Assembly (NCBI RefSeq): GCF_021018895.1
Contig: NC_079374.1
Coordinates: forward strand, 9,463,712-9,527,711
Origin: Seriola aureovittata
Taxonomy: Eukaryota > Chordata > Actinopteri > Carangiformes > Carangidae
Direction of reading: 5' to 3'
DNA length: 64,000 bases
Shown in pieces: positions 39,278-53,300 of the stretch; positions within the stretch are counted from its first letter, which is position 1, and the number at the start of each line of letters is the position of its first letter. The position numbers and the translations under genes are program-made. Below the pieces are notes generated by a model. It was not told the origin of the DNA. It saw only the letters and a list, made by a program, of their open reading frames with translations, and made no database searches.

Positions 39278-40845
39278 CTGGAAAATAAGAGAAAAAAGAG
39301 GGAGAAATGTCCTTCATGTATCTGGATTTATGGGGTTAATTTGCAACTGGGAGTAGTGCAAGATGAGGAAACTGTCAAGATGAGGCAACTCAGAGCAAAG
39401 AATATATTTTCTATCAGCTGAAATCAGATTTTCCTATGAACAGACATGACTAGCCATGATGCCATCTTGGAAACAGACACTTCTCATGAAATACAAACTT
39501 ATGGCATAAGAATCTGTTTCCACAGTTTAACCCCTGTACCAGAGGTTTGGCATTTGTACATTACGCCTCTGACTGTTTCTCCAGTACACATTTCGATCAG
39601 TACAGAAAAGCAGAAACACACAAACGCAACTTGAGATAAAAACAATGAAGCAGACCTCAAACAAAGCATCTGGTTATATTTAGCCTCTCTGTTGCTACCA
39701 CTTCTCAGTGCATACCTCTTGTCTCATGCTATGATGTCATGCTCAGACCCCTTGGTATATCCGCATGCTTGTTCAAAATATTTTAGCTTTAAAAACAGAT
39801 GCCAGAAAGAACTCTGCAGCTTTTATTGCAGTGTCCTTGCTGGATATGCACTTTTAAATTACTGGTACTTTTACTTTGTAGTGCTGTGAATCCTCAATAT
39901 CAAAGAACAGTAAACTGTTGACTATTGGACAATGTGACGGACATTTTTGACAAATTTATGTTGTTTTATAGACAAAATTGTTTTTGTCGATTAATCGACA
40001 AAATAACCGACAGAATGAAAATAATTGTTAGTTGGCAACGATATCGCCCACTCCGTGAAAAGAAGCACAGACGTCTAATCAAACTGTTGGCAAAATGGCT
40101 GCAAGCCACCATCACTAGCGGTTACATTTAAATAAATTCCAATATTAATTATCAATCAATCAGTTGTATTGCATGTAGTTTTACTTGTTAACGAGAACAG
40201 CTCCAAATACTGCAAAAGTAGCTTTTAAGCTACTTTAAAACAATGTGAATACAACACTGACAGTGGGGCTAACCATGCTTCATGTATATAGCCATGCAAC
40301 ACTCCATGTAAACACATGCAGCATAAAGCAGCATTCCTAGTGTTTATTAAACTAAAGCAATACTTAAAGCAACAACAAAAAGAAGAAGCTATTTAGTCTG
40401 GGAGAGCTCTGTGTAACAATGACAAACACTTGAACACAACATCCAACACCTGACCTCAGATTTTCTGCCTTGTCCTCTGATTTCCCATCTCACAATCGAT
40501 TCATCCAATCCTTATTATCACACCCTTCAACTGTTGTCTCTTCTTCCTTGAGGCCATTAGAGACAAGACAGTATGACAGATGGGGGATCTTTGTCCACTC
40601 TTGCTCTCACATTCTCCCTCACAGGTCTTTTTCTTTCTATCACCAACGACCACTCCCCTTTTCCACTTCATCCCTCACTCCAAGACCTTCATCCTTATTT
40701 GTTACAGTCATCTGTCCGGGCGTACACCCCTTCTGCCGAAAGACCACCCCCAATATTGATGGGTCAAGCCAACCATTCACCACCACTCACTCTCTCTCTT
40801 TCCTCTGCTCATCCCTTTCTCGTTTTTTATTCTGGACTGTTGGAA
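39278..40845. other. cmss1 intron 1, proximal part
   Basis: No gene supported. Near 39965-40035 the words gtcgattaatcgacaaaataaccgaca and aataattgttagttg are a short fragment of the AT-rich MITE-like repeat. The stretch 40470-40840 is pyrimidine-rich on the plus strand. Confidence 0.5.
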
Positions 40846-40846
40846 G

Positions 40847-40987
40847 GAAAGTGAGGATAAACAGGTGCCAAAGATCAAGGAGAAGAGGACAGAAAGAAGT
40901 AGGATTAATTACAGAGGTGAGGAGGATTTCACGAACGGACCATTATCAAAGAAGAGTCAAGTGAGCAGTCCACCTGTGCTACACCAG
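40847..40987 (+). CDS. Candidate upstream exon of filip1l
   Basis: The reading frame ESEDKQVPKIKEKRTERSRINYRGEEDFTNGPLSKKSQVSSPPVLHQ ends at a strong donor (cag|gtaagt) in phase 0. That fits the phase-0 acceptor of the filip1l exon at 50312. Possible acceptors are tggaag (before 40847) and aaacag (before 40865), behind a pyrimidine-rich stretch. Its charged, low-complexity character resembles the poorly conserved N-terminal tail of FILIP1/FILIP1L. There is no ATG in this frame, so an earlier exon would be needed, or the exon is not real. The nearest in-frame ATG otherwise is at 50333 in the next exon. Confidence 0.35.
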
Positions 40988-43280
40988 GTAAGTCCCCCCC
41001 CCCCCTATTGGGACTGGTACTGGCTGTATCTGGCTTTGTTTAGTTGTATTCACTAAAGAAAAAGGTGCTTTAAAATAGCATGCTATTGATCTTTAAGTAT
41101 TTAAGTATGAAACATGACAGTTACAATTAATTCACCTTTAATGTGATTCACCTCATCCACAGGCACAATTCATATGTGCTTGAATTGACAACACAAAATG
41201 CAATCACCTGCCTCTGCTGTTCTGTGCTCAATAAGCTGTGAAATACCAAACCTTCAGAGGACTGGAAGGTGCTGACAGGGCAGCCACGCCGGCGTTAGGC
41301 TTGAAACACATTTCCAATCTCACCAGTGCGACAAAGGAAACCCTAACACACTGGTCAAGGAACCACTCAGCATTACTCTGAGGGTGATGGGTTGCTGATT
41401 CAGCATTTTTTTCATTTGGCGTTACGTGGGGAAATCGGCCATGTGGATAATTCATTGTGTGCATAGATATGTGTCAACAATTTAGAATGACAAAGGTTGT
41501 AAAGCATCAGAGGCTTTGTTTCCCCATTTGCCACAATACTGCCTTTAACATTTATGCATGAAATTGCTATGTAGAGGAAAGCAGATGGCCAGTAAAGGGT
41601 TGGTTGACCCACATCACAATGGAATATTTAATGTGGTAGAATTAAAAGTTTAATGAACACTCTATCTGCACTCATGTACTGTATATTGTTAAAGGACTTT
41701 TTAAATATAACTTTTTAATGTTGGGAGGACATTTCTTTTCTCTCTACTGCTGTGAGGGGAGGCAGACATTTTGAGACAGATCAAAACCTGGTGAAATTAA
41801 ACCAAAATGCTTGGCTAGATAATTATATTATAATGACAGTAGTGCTGTCTATAATGTCAGTCTGGTTGAGATATACTGACTGCGATGACCATAGCAGAAT
41901 ATTCACTTCATTTTCATACTCATCAGACAATTCAGTGACCACTCACAACCTGAGGATGTCAGGATAGTGATGTTACACTCAGTATAACTTGTTTATTTGC
42001 TGTGGTCATTCCCTCTAAGTGGACCCACACAATGCCAGAACAAAACATGCCAGAGCTTAAAAGAAGACTGATGAGACAGTCAGTATCTTCAACTCCCCTA
42101 AACCTTATCCCCAATACTCTCCATGCCACAGTTGAGCCAGATGGTGGAGGCTAGAGGACGAAAAGTGTATCCTTTCAAAGACATCCAAGGCAATGATTTT
42201 ACGGCTCAGATAACCAGAGATCAATGAAAGTCAAAGGCTGTGGAGAGGAGTCACATGCAGGGAAATGGGGCTGCCTGGTCATCTTTAATGGCTGATCAAT
42301 AGAGGTGACTGCTTTTAATGGATGGTCAATTGCAGAGACTGGATGTAATGAGGATCTACTGACTAGTTCCAAGATTGAACAGTTGCATGTTTTCGGTTTC
42401 ACACAAAAGGCACACAGATTTGGGTCTTAGTTTTTAAGGGTGATGTGCTCGCTTACATAAACTGGCGACGTGCCCACACATCTGCTGAAAACATTGTTGG
42501 CCGTGACCTCAGAAAAGCTCTCAATCACCGCAGCAGTTTACACTATTAGTCTGATTCTAGATACCACTTTGGCCTGTACAGAGGAATAAGACAAACCAAT
42601 TACACCTTTTATCCTCCTGTAAACCCAACATGTCCTGTTTTATACAGGAATGGACGCCCCCTCCTCTCCCAAAGATACTGTGTAGTATTTTTGTTGTTAC
42701 ATTGGTGCTTCTATAAAAATAAAAAACAAAACAAAATGCTATACGCTTGTTTCAACAATCAATAACTCATCTCAAGACATGAACTATTGGCTGATCTTGG
42801 GAGGGGTGTGGGTGGGTGAGTGGGTGTAGCAGTTATTGGTTTTGGAGGCCTTCAGCTTCTTTTAAACCGCAATTTGAGCATGTGTTATTGTTAAATCAAT
42901 GGGGACCTTAGGATGCATGCACAAAATTAACAAGCGGGCTATGGTGGAATGACTGGAGTAAAGGGAGCGCAGAGTATCAGCCTCTGGTTACAAATTCAGC
43001 TGGCTTCCAACACTTTTCCAACGCTTATCCAGCCCATACAGGCCATTGTCTTAACATTTTTACTTTTGGTAGCTGTTGTTTGGCACTTCTTGCTCTTATG
43101 TTTGTTAGGATATTTAACCTTTTGTCAATAATGCTCATAGCTTAGACAAGACAAAATGCAGGGATGGAGTATCACCAGCAGGAGGAGTATTGGATTCACA
43201 GTAAGACCAACAACTATTGAGGATTCTTACAACCATATTTTGGATACACAAAGTAGGACATGCTATGAAACTCCTGTGAT

Positions 43281-43282
<2 letters not shown>

Positions 43283-43376
<94 letters not shown>

Positions 43377-43386
43377 ACACTCACAC
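43283..43386. repeat. Interrupted (CA)n microsatellite
   Basis: About 50 CA units with two or three single-base interruptions. Confidence 0.97.
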
Positions 43387-43849
43387 AGTCTCAATCCCTA
43401 TTACATTATGAAATCTAGATAAATAAACCAAATGCTTTTCCTGCTCGAAAACAAAACACACAAAAACTACTAACATTAATTAGTATGTTTTAACACAGAC
43501 AGGAACAGCTACACACGAAATCTGATAGTAATTACCTTCACATGCAACAGGTGTTCAACAGCATGCAGGTTTTGGTTTTGAGCCAGGAACTTCTAGTTGA
43601 CTTTAAGTTCATCTAAGTAAAACTACATCTGATTCAAGGACAGTGTAGACCAGTGGTCTCTGTTTCAATTTTCCCATCAACTGTTTTGCATGACTGTAAC
43701 TCTTGGCTGAATAATAAAAAGAGACCTTGAATTTGTGCATACATATCTGATATGTGTGGGTCTGTGTAAGCATCGCCATGTCTAAGCTGATCCTCCTCTG
43801 TGTCTGGTTTATTCAATTTTCTATGACCTGACCTCTAACAACTTCCTCT

Positions 43850-44420
43850 GAGGATTTCAGTCTCATAAGATCTAGCAAATCATGGTAAAGTCCTCAGCCA
43901 AAAATATCTTGGTGTAATTTCTGATCAGGACTTGTGTTTTGAACACCAGGTAGAGGGAAGTTGTTCAGTCATGTTTTTAACATTTGAGAAATGTAGCCAA
44001 GGTTTAGTCTTTTATTTCAGCCACAGATCTGGAGAAAGTCATCCATGCTTTTATTTCCTCCCACCTGGACTCCTGCTCCTCCCTCTATACCTGTCTCAGT
44101 CAGAAATCAATCCACCTCCTAGAGTTGGTTCAAAATACTGCAGCTTGGCTCCTAACTCAGTCCACAAAATGCGTTCTATCATCCTTGCATTTTCTGCCCA
44201 TTTATTTTGGGATTGATCTTAAGATGCTTTTAATTGCTTTTAAGGCCAGACATGGGCTGACCCCTCCCTATATTTCTATTTCACCCCTATGAGCCAGGAT
44301 GCAGTTTGAGACACCCTGGTAGTGCGTTTCTGGCCATTGTAAAGTCTAGGTTGAAAGCCAAAGGAGACATGGCCTTTGCTGTCAGGGCAAAGAAAAATAC
44401 TATACAAATTATTATTATAG
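43850..44420 (+). mobile_element. 5'-truncated LINE (L2/CR1-like), decayed
   Basis: Conceptual translation with frameshifts gives words typical of the end of the reverse-transcriptase ORF: LGVISDQDLCFEHQV, then LEKVIHAFISSHLDSCSSLYTCLSQKSIHLLELVQNTAA, then FGIDLKMLLIAFKARHGLTPPYIS. It ends near 44420 with a short attattatta-type tail, as in L2-like 3' ends. Frameshifts, at least one in-frame stop and loss of the 5' part make it inactive. The clade assignment is from memory. Confidence 0.75.
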
Positions 44421-46589
44421 GAGTGGTCAGTCATTTTTTGGTCTTTTGACTGATCTGTGTGGTATATTCCTTCAATTCATACTGGCGCACTCTGATATTC
44501 ATGTGTTTAAGTGAAGCCAATCCTTTCTGGCAGAGTGTGATAGGAGCTCCTGATGATGTCGCACAGGAGGTGCTAATCAGAGATACGAGGTTATGTAAAT
44601 AACGCAAAGCTTTTAAGCTTTCACAAGGACAAAACGAGGAAACCCTTTCCTCACCTTGACAGCATACTGCAACTTATGTAATGTGGGTATTGTTGTTGGC
44701 TAAAACTAATCAACCCAAACTTTAGCTTAAATAATTAGGCTTTGGCACCATATTAAAATTACAGCTCTGTGTCTTGCCTGCTTTTCTTTTTATGCACAGG
44801 CCTAATCCTAATCTTTGCATCTATTCCTCTCTTGCTCTTTTCTAAATCCCCCAGTGGTAACTATCACATGGATGATATTAGTAACACTACTCTCATCTTT
44901 CATCCTCTATCAATCATCAATGCAAGACTGTGATGCAACACACGTGGAATCTAGCATCTGACATCAGAGTTAGAGGAAGGGTTACATGTGTTTGTGTGAA
45001 AAGTAAAAGCCTATGCACGGACACCAGTGAACACAAAATCAACGGTAAATGGTAGAATTTCACATCCTAGTTATTCAGTGAGTAATCTCCTGCCACAGAG
45101 TCTTGACGAACAAAAATAACTCCTTAAGGACACAGTTCACATAAGGACACAACAATGTGACCATACTTCATTACATCACAGGCTGCTTTGTTGGTTGTTG
45201 TTTTGCTTTCCACAACTATGGTTACCATTTGATTTATGTATGACCTCATTTAGAAAAGACCACCTACAAGAATTAAGCAATACAACACAAATAACAAAAT
45301 ACATTGATTTGTAAAGTAAATAAAAAAAAAAACAATTATAAAAATGTCTAATGTCAGCTGTCATAAATAAAACTTAGATATTTTACTTTAATGTATGTCA
45401 GTTACATAAAACCACAGCACAGTACTGCATTACCTCATACTGTTAAAACGTTTTAGCTCACTCTCAGTTTTATTTTACTTGCAGTCCAACCAACACCACC
45501 ATAATCTAGACTTCAAAGATCACTTATGGCCTGACAGCTGTGTGGCAGCATACGATTGCACTAAAGTGTGCTCTTTCTTCACACATCTTGTGAGTGGGAA
45601 AATATTTAATTCCGAGTGGAACCAAAGGTTCAGATTATAAGTGAAGCCTTCAAAGGAATCTATATCATAGGAAAATGTTTGCACTCTTTCATCAACCCCA
45701 AACCCAACATCCAATAGTCCTGAAAGCCTTGAGCACTTAGAGCAGCACAGATGGCAGGAACACTGTCACATCTGATGCTGAAAACTTATCATTGGCGATA
45801 AAAAGGGGAATAGAAGCCAAACCTGTCCATCAAACAAAACACACACAAAATAATGAAAAGGAACAAGGTTTAAGGCAGAAAATAACTATTTACAGTCCAA
45901 GATAAGGCATAAGAAATGAAACATCATATCAAATTTATTTTTTGGGTGCATTAGAATTCAATAATAATGGTATAACTAAATAGTTTATGTTGCACCAGTG
46001 CACTTTTTCTCCCCTAAAACCAATTTTGTTGCCTCTGAGTAAAGGTACAAAGTCAAAGAAACAAAGAGTCAAAACGGAGTAAAATCTGCTCTAAACTATT
46101 GTAAAATCCCATGCCATGAAAATTCAATAGTCTAACACTTTAAACAGAGCATAGAGAGTCATTAGGGACAGTGATTATAACACTTGCAATGAAGGTGGTT
46201 GTTTCATCTAATGCTCCCTCTTTTTATGCTAAAGTCATCAATCATTTAGCAATGTGCAGTTTAACCACACTCATAATCATAAAGTACAACAGCGGCATTG
46301 CTGGTGACAAAATAAATTTATAGGCTGTTCAACATCTCCCGCTCTCTCTAGCTGGCTTGCTAACTGTATAATTTCTCTGTTATAACGCTCTTAGCGACCA
46401 TGCCTGCAGTACTGTGCTCCTGCCAAAACATACATCAGCCATACAGAATGTGAATTACAGAGTGCTGTGCCAACTTGACCCTGGAAACTGGAGGCCGAAG
46501 ATGACTCCAGGGCACAGACCGAGCCAGCCTCCCATGACAGGTGGATATAAAGTGGATATGAGCTGCCAGCTGGGAATGAATAGCTAGGG

Positions 46590-46690
46590 CAGGGGTCTCA
46601 AACATAAATTACATGGGGGCCACTGGCCAGGTTGTTTGCTCCTAAGGTGGGGGGAGAAAACATTCAGGTGAAAAAAATACAGTGCTTTTT
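46590..46690. mobile_element. hAT-like terminal fragment (CAGGGGTCTCAAAC end)
   Basis: It begins CAGGGGTCTCAAACATAAAT and continues acatgggggccactggcc. I recall this as a common vertebrate hAT non-autonomous terminus (caggggtctcaaactcaaattnnctgggggcc). No matching inverted end was found downstream, so only a truncated piece is claimed. Confidence 0.55.
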
Positions 46691-48521
46691 TCTGACAATA
46701 CATTTAAAGCATTGTACTTACTGCAAAGCTGAGCCATGCTCCTTTGCCTCTCCTCTCCCCTGTACCTTGCATACTGCTTAATATGCTTAGTAGAGTAAGG
46801 GTCAGTTTATAGTCTCTCAGCACTACTTCTTTAAACATGCATCAAATTTGTTTATAGTTTTTACCATCAGCCACAGTAGACGACAGAGCGAAAAGTCAGC
46901 CATGATAGAGAGGAAGGAGACGTGACTTTGTTCAAACACCAGGATAACACCACATATTTCTCAAGGAAGACACCCGAGTTGTTTACATTACAAATGCCAC
47001 AAATAGTTACCATGTAACAAATGACAACATTGTGTGTGCATGCGTGCATTTGTCTGTGCGTGGTGGAGATGTCCGACACTATCCAACCATCCGACATGTA
47101 GTTCAGAGGGAGTATAAATCCATCTTAAGATTGTATTCATTGAGAAGAGAGGCTTTCTCCTTGCAGCTGAGGCAGGAAACAGTAATACTGAGCTAAACCT
47201 TGAAAAAAACACAGTTTCATATTGTTACAAGTGTTTGTCTTCCCTCCCTTTGTCTTCCTACATTTCTTGGCATGCTACCACTACAAACTGTCGATAAGCG
47301 CAACAGCATTGAACCACTGTCAAGAGTCAAAATCACATCACCTGCTTGCACACCTGCGTGCATGAGCGATACTAACAGACTAGACTCCACTCTTAAAAAC
47401 ACTCTACAGTAGAATTGCGTGATATTTGATACTGATACACAGATCACTTGAATACCTGTTTTCGTCTGTTTTCTTTCTTTCAGAAGCCAGAATGATTCCA
47501 TTCAACTGGCATTGCCTCTATTTTTGCAAGCAAATCTTCCTTTCAACCCTTTTCAGGTTGTGGTCGAGGGCTAGCCTTTGATAAACTGATCAAGAATGAT
47601 TGTGATTGGGGTTCGCTGTGCATATAAACCCTGCATGTCACTGACTAACAACAAACTTTCTGTATCCAACCACCCTTAAATCAGAGTAGATACTGCTCTT
47701 GTAGTCACATTAAAGGAGTACTATGCAAGTTTTCCTTTTGTATGAAACAGAGAAAACATTTTAGTATGACATGTTTGAGTTCATTTGCCTTAATGGACTT
47801 GCACGTCCTGTGATGTGACTTTTATACATGCTCACATCACGGTAACGATGCTGAAACGTTATATAGTGCAGCCCTGTTCTATGATACCAATAGTGGTCAA
47901 CAGTGTACCTTTACATGAATAAATAAGAGACCAAATCTAATGTAGAAAAATTAACTAAAAATTGTAAAATCCCAAATACCTTTTTTTGTACAGACAAGCC
48001 CACTCACTGCTCTAATAAAATCTGCATATAAAGGTGACAAACCTCAACTGATTACAGAGCTGGTTTGACAGTGAAACAACAGGTGTAACTACTCCCACTA
48101 CCATGTTTTACTCTATTGTTACAATGCCATCTGTGTGTATGCGTAGACCGGATTTTCGATTGGGAGAGCACGCAGTGAGTGAAATTATTTTTTGGAAGTG
48201 TTAATAGTTTATTCCAAGGGCAGCCGGTGCCCTTTTGAGTAGACAGGAGGGATGCAGGCATGCTGCCCTGGGTGGTGTTCAGACATATAAACAGAGGCGG
48301 CCAGCCACATGTGTTGCAGCCAGCGTGCCTGCCAGTGGACAGTCCTCTGTGGGGCAACCCTGGCAACCACTATTAAGGCTGAGTCTGGCTCAGAGCCAGA
48401 ATTTAAAAGGTATTTTCACATGCCTGGCATTGTGTGGGAGTGGGCTTAGACATCAGTATACATTTGCATGTGTTTGTCTAGACACTGTGAGCTCACCAAA
48501 GAAAGAACACAGTCTGAGTCA

Positions 48522-48523
48522 TG

Positions 48524-48616
<93 letters not shown>

Positions 48617-48660
48617 TGTCTGTGTCTATGTCTATGTCTATGTCTATGTCTATGTCTGTG
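48522..48660. repeat. (TG)n array followed by a TCTATG hexamer array
   Basis: About 96 bases of (TG)n with a CGCGCG interruption are followed by about six TCTATG units (48625-48655), then a short (GA)n run. Confidence 0.95.
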
Positions 48661-50311
48661 TGAGAGAGAGAGAATTGCGAGGTGGTCAGACCCCATCAAC
48701 ATTAGTCAATTGAAGGCCAAGGGCAAGGAAACAGCGGCACGTGTCTTGGCTTGACTGCTCACATTAACAGCACCGTCGAATGGGCAGAGTAAAGACATAC
48801 AGTATATACGGACTCTGTCCAAGGAAAACAGACCCCAGGCCACCACAGAAAATATGTGCCAAAGATCACCATCTCACAGCTCTACTGCATGTCTTCATCT
48901 TGATCCTGTACCAACCTCGGGCTAAACCTATTCAGGCTGACTGATGAAGGTTGTCTTTAGTTCAAATCCTCAACCATTCCCTATCTTTGAATCTGGGCCT
49001 CTCAACAAAGAATACGAAAATAACAGAACAGCTTGTGTTCATATAATTTATTAGTGTGTCCTCTATGTTGTGGGAACTCGGTTTTAGAATATGAGTCCTG
49101 AGTGCAGTAAGTCTTGATAGTTTAAAAGGGACCTAATGAAAATTCCTTCGCAATTGCGTTAAGAGCCTCCATCATCCTTTCCTGTCGCTGCAAACATGTG
49201 GGTCAAAGGAACACAAGGACAGCCAAGGCAGCTTCATCTGTCTTCCTGATTGATAACGAGCGGGTATTAAGAGGAAGGGAGGGAGTTTGAGAACGTCACA
49301 CTTTTTTCTTTCCACACAGAGGCCAAGAGAAAAAATACCTCTATGCAGACGCCATCCAGTTAAGTAAACCAACACTCTCACAAGGATTCAATATCTGAGA
49401 GATTTTACTGGCTACAGTCTGAATCAGCTAAAGGGCTTCCTTTCTGTTTGGTCTGTTTTTCTTGCACAATGTTTGTCCTTTATGTACCAGTGTTCATCTT
49501 CTTTACAGAGTCTCAAGGTTGCTCTCAGGCCCTGATGATAGAGAGGGAGACAAGCTTTCCTTTTCAGATACAGAAAGTCTAACAAGCAGCAGTAAAAAGG
49601 TCTGAGGTCTTAATCGCAGTCCTAAACAACTGCACTAAAAACACAACCTCTGGATGTTTTAATAATTTTCACCTAATTGCTTTTCTCAATTTTCACAAGA
49701 CAGGAAAACACAAGGGCCTTTAGAAACTTCCAAAGAAACTTGACCAACAACTAGGGAATAAGAGGTGGTTCCTGGCTTCTGTGAGCATTTGGACTAGAGA
49801 AGCAGAGCTGAAGAACAGAGAAATGACATCATCTTTCACTAATACAAACCTACTTGCTTTCTCTCTCTAAATCTGGGTTGCAAACATCAAGTCAGAGAGA
49901 GCTGGCTAGCTAACACTGTTTAGCTGATGTGATTTGCTTCACATCCCGCCCACACGTATTTAGCCCTTATGTGGTCAGTAATCAACATCCTACTTTTTGG
50001 CAACCTTTAGTCCTTTTGTCTGTAATGCTGACAGTGATTGCTGTAACTGTGCTAAGACTATGAGATGACATAAGCCTTACACAAAGTAATGCCAGGCGCA
50101 CACTTATCTGTTTCACTAACACCAAGGGTTATGACAAGAGGCCTTCTGACTTTGGATTAGCCCAGAAAGGTTTATATAATCTGCATCAGACGGTTGCTTA
50201 TTAAACCACAGAATAACCATTTGTACTGTAAGGACACAGTACATGACCTTGTTTAACCTCTTTGATCAGAAGCTGTTCAATGTTCAAGTGCCACCCCCAG
50301 TCATTTCTCAG

Positions 50312-53300
50312 TCTCCTATCCAGAGGGACAACATGCAAGACAAGAAGGAGAGGTGGGAGGGCAGACACACAAGAGAAGACCTGTCCCGTGATGACCTGTT
50401 GTTTCTGCTCAGTATCCTGGAGGGAGAACTACAGGTAGGATGATTGGTTCCCACAAACACATTCATTCTGTAGTTGAATTCACCTCATGTGAAACTCGAA
50501 AGTCATATAAACTGCAAAAACTGACATTGTGACTAACAGCAGCTATCATAATATATTTAAAGTAAAGCAAATTTTCTACTTTCTACTACTGTTTGTCATG
50601 CTAGGCCCGAGATGAGGTAATCACTGTGTTGAAATCAGAGACAACAGACTCGGCTCTACTGGGGGCCCACTATGGTTTCAGTGGACCGGAGAGGGTGCTC
50701 CGTGCCCTGCAGAGAGACTCCCTCCAGGCCCAGCAGGACCACCTGGAGGATGTGTACGAAAAACCAATTGCTAAGGTACCAACAGCCAATAGTAAGAAAC
50801 CAGACACCATATGGAGCAGATAATCAAATTTAATGAGATGAATGCATTACTGTCTGACAAAAGAGCATCTATTACTCCTGCATCATTGCACAAATTTGTT
50901 CTTTTGCACTACAGGTGTTAACATGCGCTGGATCTATTCTGCAGCGATGATAATGCATTTGTCAACTAGAGCACTATTTTTTCTTGTTTTACACTAATCT
51001 ACGGACCTCACTGTCAGTTTTTGTAATGATTATTTCTTAAGGAGAATATGGTTTGGCGATTAACCACAACCTTGTTTTAATGAAATATCATCTATGCCAA
51101 TTGAATTGAGGTGAAAGTCTTAAATCTTGAAAAGCTTAGCAGAAAAACTAGGATACTAGGTTCTAGGATCGATTCTCATTTTAAAAGATCGATATTTAAA
51201 CTTGGTAATTTAGGGTAAATGTGCATTTATCACCAACAGGGACACAGTAGAAAAGTACTTACGCTATAACCAGGTTCTAGTCTAAATAATACCCACATTG
51301 ATGGGAACTACTTCTCCTTCCGTTTGTGATAGTCATATGTGAACTATGGCTCTATAAATACATAAGCCATTGAACTAAGCGTTGACATTGATGAAGGCTG
51401 ACTGTAAATGTGGTGTCGTGTGGAACCTATTCAGTTCTCAGAACAGCAACAATGCTGTGTGTGGGAGGACTGTGAGGTACTGTGGCAACACCACAAACCT
51501 TGTTAAGCATCTGAGATTTAATCACAACACAGAATATAATGAGGTTATGCAGTGGCGGTCTGAAGAACAGGAGAGGTGGTGCTAGGGCGAGACAGACTTC
51601 ACTCACCGAGTCCGTCAATGGCCGACATTATGCAGGTACAGAGAGGGAGAGAGAGTGTGTAGCTACTGGCAACTGTCACTGTCCGTGGGAAAGTGATCCA
51701 CATCTGTCTAGGCTTCAGTTTGTGTTGATGTTCAAACAACAGAGTTCCCTCCATTCTTAAAACTACAGAATGCCGTTTCATTCAGATTGAAATAAATAAA
51801 TATGCGTGCTAATAAATATGGCTATGAAGTAAGTAATGAAATAAATAAATAAATAAATGCTACAATAAACAGCTATAAAGATCAGGGCTGCAACTTTTGA
51901 ATTCAGCTTGTAGTGAAATTTGTGTCCCAAGGATCACCTCACACCAGTTCAATAAAATATATCTCTGTTGTATTATTATTTTCAAGGCCCAGAATGCTGA
52001 AATACCTATTCTATTGCCAATACTATGTATATATTAATGACACTTGCATATCCATTTTAAATTAATTTACTTTACAGGCAACAACCTTTACCTTACTAAA
52101 TGCAGGCTGATGATGTCTCAATTGTTTTGACTGACAGCTAAAAGATTATTTCAAAATGTACGTATTGGTTCATGTATGTATTTATTATGGCATTTATTTT
52201 TTTCATTATGTATTCCAGTGGCATTTTTTTTTATTTCAATTTGAATAATACAGCATTCTATGAAAAACAGCAAACCTCTGATACCTGTCGATTCCTCTCC
52301 TCTTACTGTATTTTGTACAAAGTATCAGTACTGTAACGGTATCAGTGATACCATCACTGCTGAAAGAGTTTTACTTCTCACATTTACATACTATGTGGGC
52401 ACTTCTTTCTCACCCTGAGCAACCTTTCCTCTAGTCAAGGTACACTGACATCTTCTTCACAGCCCCCTGTTTTGTTTCCCCTTTTTCCCCTCAGCTTAAC
52501 CACGTGGTGGAGGCCCATAAGTGCTCATCCAAACGGATGCTGGAACGGCTTGTAGAGGTGTCCGGCTTTCACAGCAGCACCCTACACAGGCTAGAGGAGC
52601 AAGAGAGGAGCCACAGGGCTTTTATTCACAAGAGCAACTGCCTTACCACTCTACTGGAGCAGGACAGAGAAAGGTTGGTGCACCAAACCCCAGAGGCTGA
52701 ATGCCTAAGAAAAACCAACACTGATATTTTATAGTTCCCACTAAATTGGTAGCCTGCATTGAAGCTAGAATATCCACCTATGCCTTTCAGAATCCCTCCT
52801 GATGTAAAAGAGATGAGGATTTACGGCTAGTGTAGAAGAGGCTAAGGGATTAAAGTATTTCAGCACTGCAACAAGCCAGATCTGAGCTCTCTGACGTACA
52901 CTTGTGCAGGCTTAGATTCTTTTAGTCTATGTTCGTCTGTAATGCTCTTCATGGCTGAGTGACAGAGCAAAGGCACTGTTGACTGCTGCATTTCTGAGAG
53001 ACAGTGTATGTGACCTCAAGACTGTTCTTAGACTTACTCTACTCAGACACAGTCCATTACATCCTGGACTTGGTTAAACCTTGCGGCCAGCCTGGCTCTG
53101 TTCACTCTCCCTTGTAAACACATAAACATGCACTCACATGCAATTACATGTACAGTCTAAATTGGCACTCTTCAACAATACCACACAGCAAAGGACGAAG
53201 CCGTCTTCTAAACTAAGTAAATGGGCTGAGGGTTTGCTGGTGGTTCCCAAATAGAGAGCACATTTAGATGTGGCCTGTGGGTATAGCTAGGTCTAACATG

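Larger units (their letters stand above)
40988..50311. other. Putative filip1l intron within cmss1 intron 1
   Basis: No coding region recognised. Contents: (CA)n at 43283-43386, an L2/CR1-like LINE fragment at 43850-44420, a hAT-like end at 46590-46690, and a (TG)n array with a hexamer repeat at 48522-48660. The remainder is unremarkable AT-rich DNA. Confidence 0.55.
50776..52494 (+). other. filip1l intron with two transposon remnants
   Basis: Between the second and third supported filip1l exons lie a decayed BED-finger transposase fragment (51382-51700) and, directly after it, a fold-back element (51767-52260). Nothing else is recognised. Confidence 0.8.

Noticed and set aside
40470..40964. 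164-codon plus-strand frame overlapping the candidate filip1l exon
   Set aside because: The frame differs from the splice-compatible one, is Ser/Pro/His-rich from pyrimidine-rich DNA and has no domain. Only the frame ending at the donor at 40987 is kept as a candidate.
47710..47875. Possible MITE with actatgcaag and ttatatagtgcag ends
   Set aside because: The end match is short and imperfect and no target duplication is visible, so I do not claim an element.
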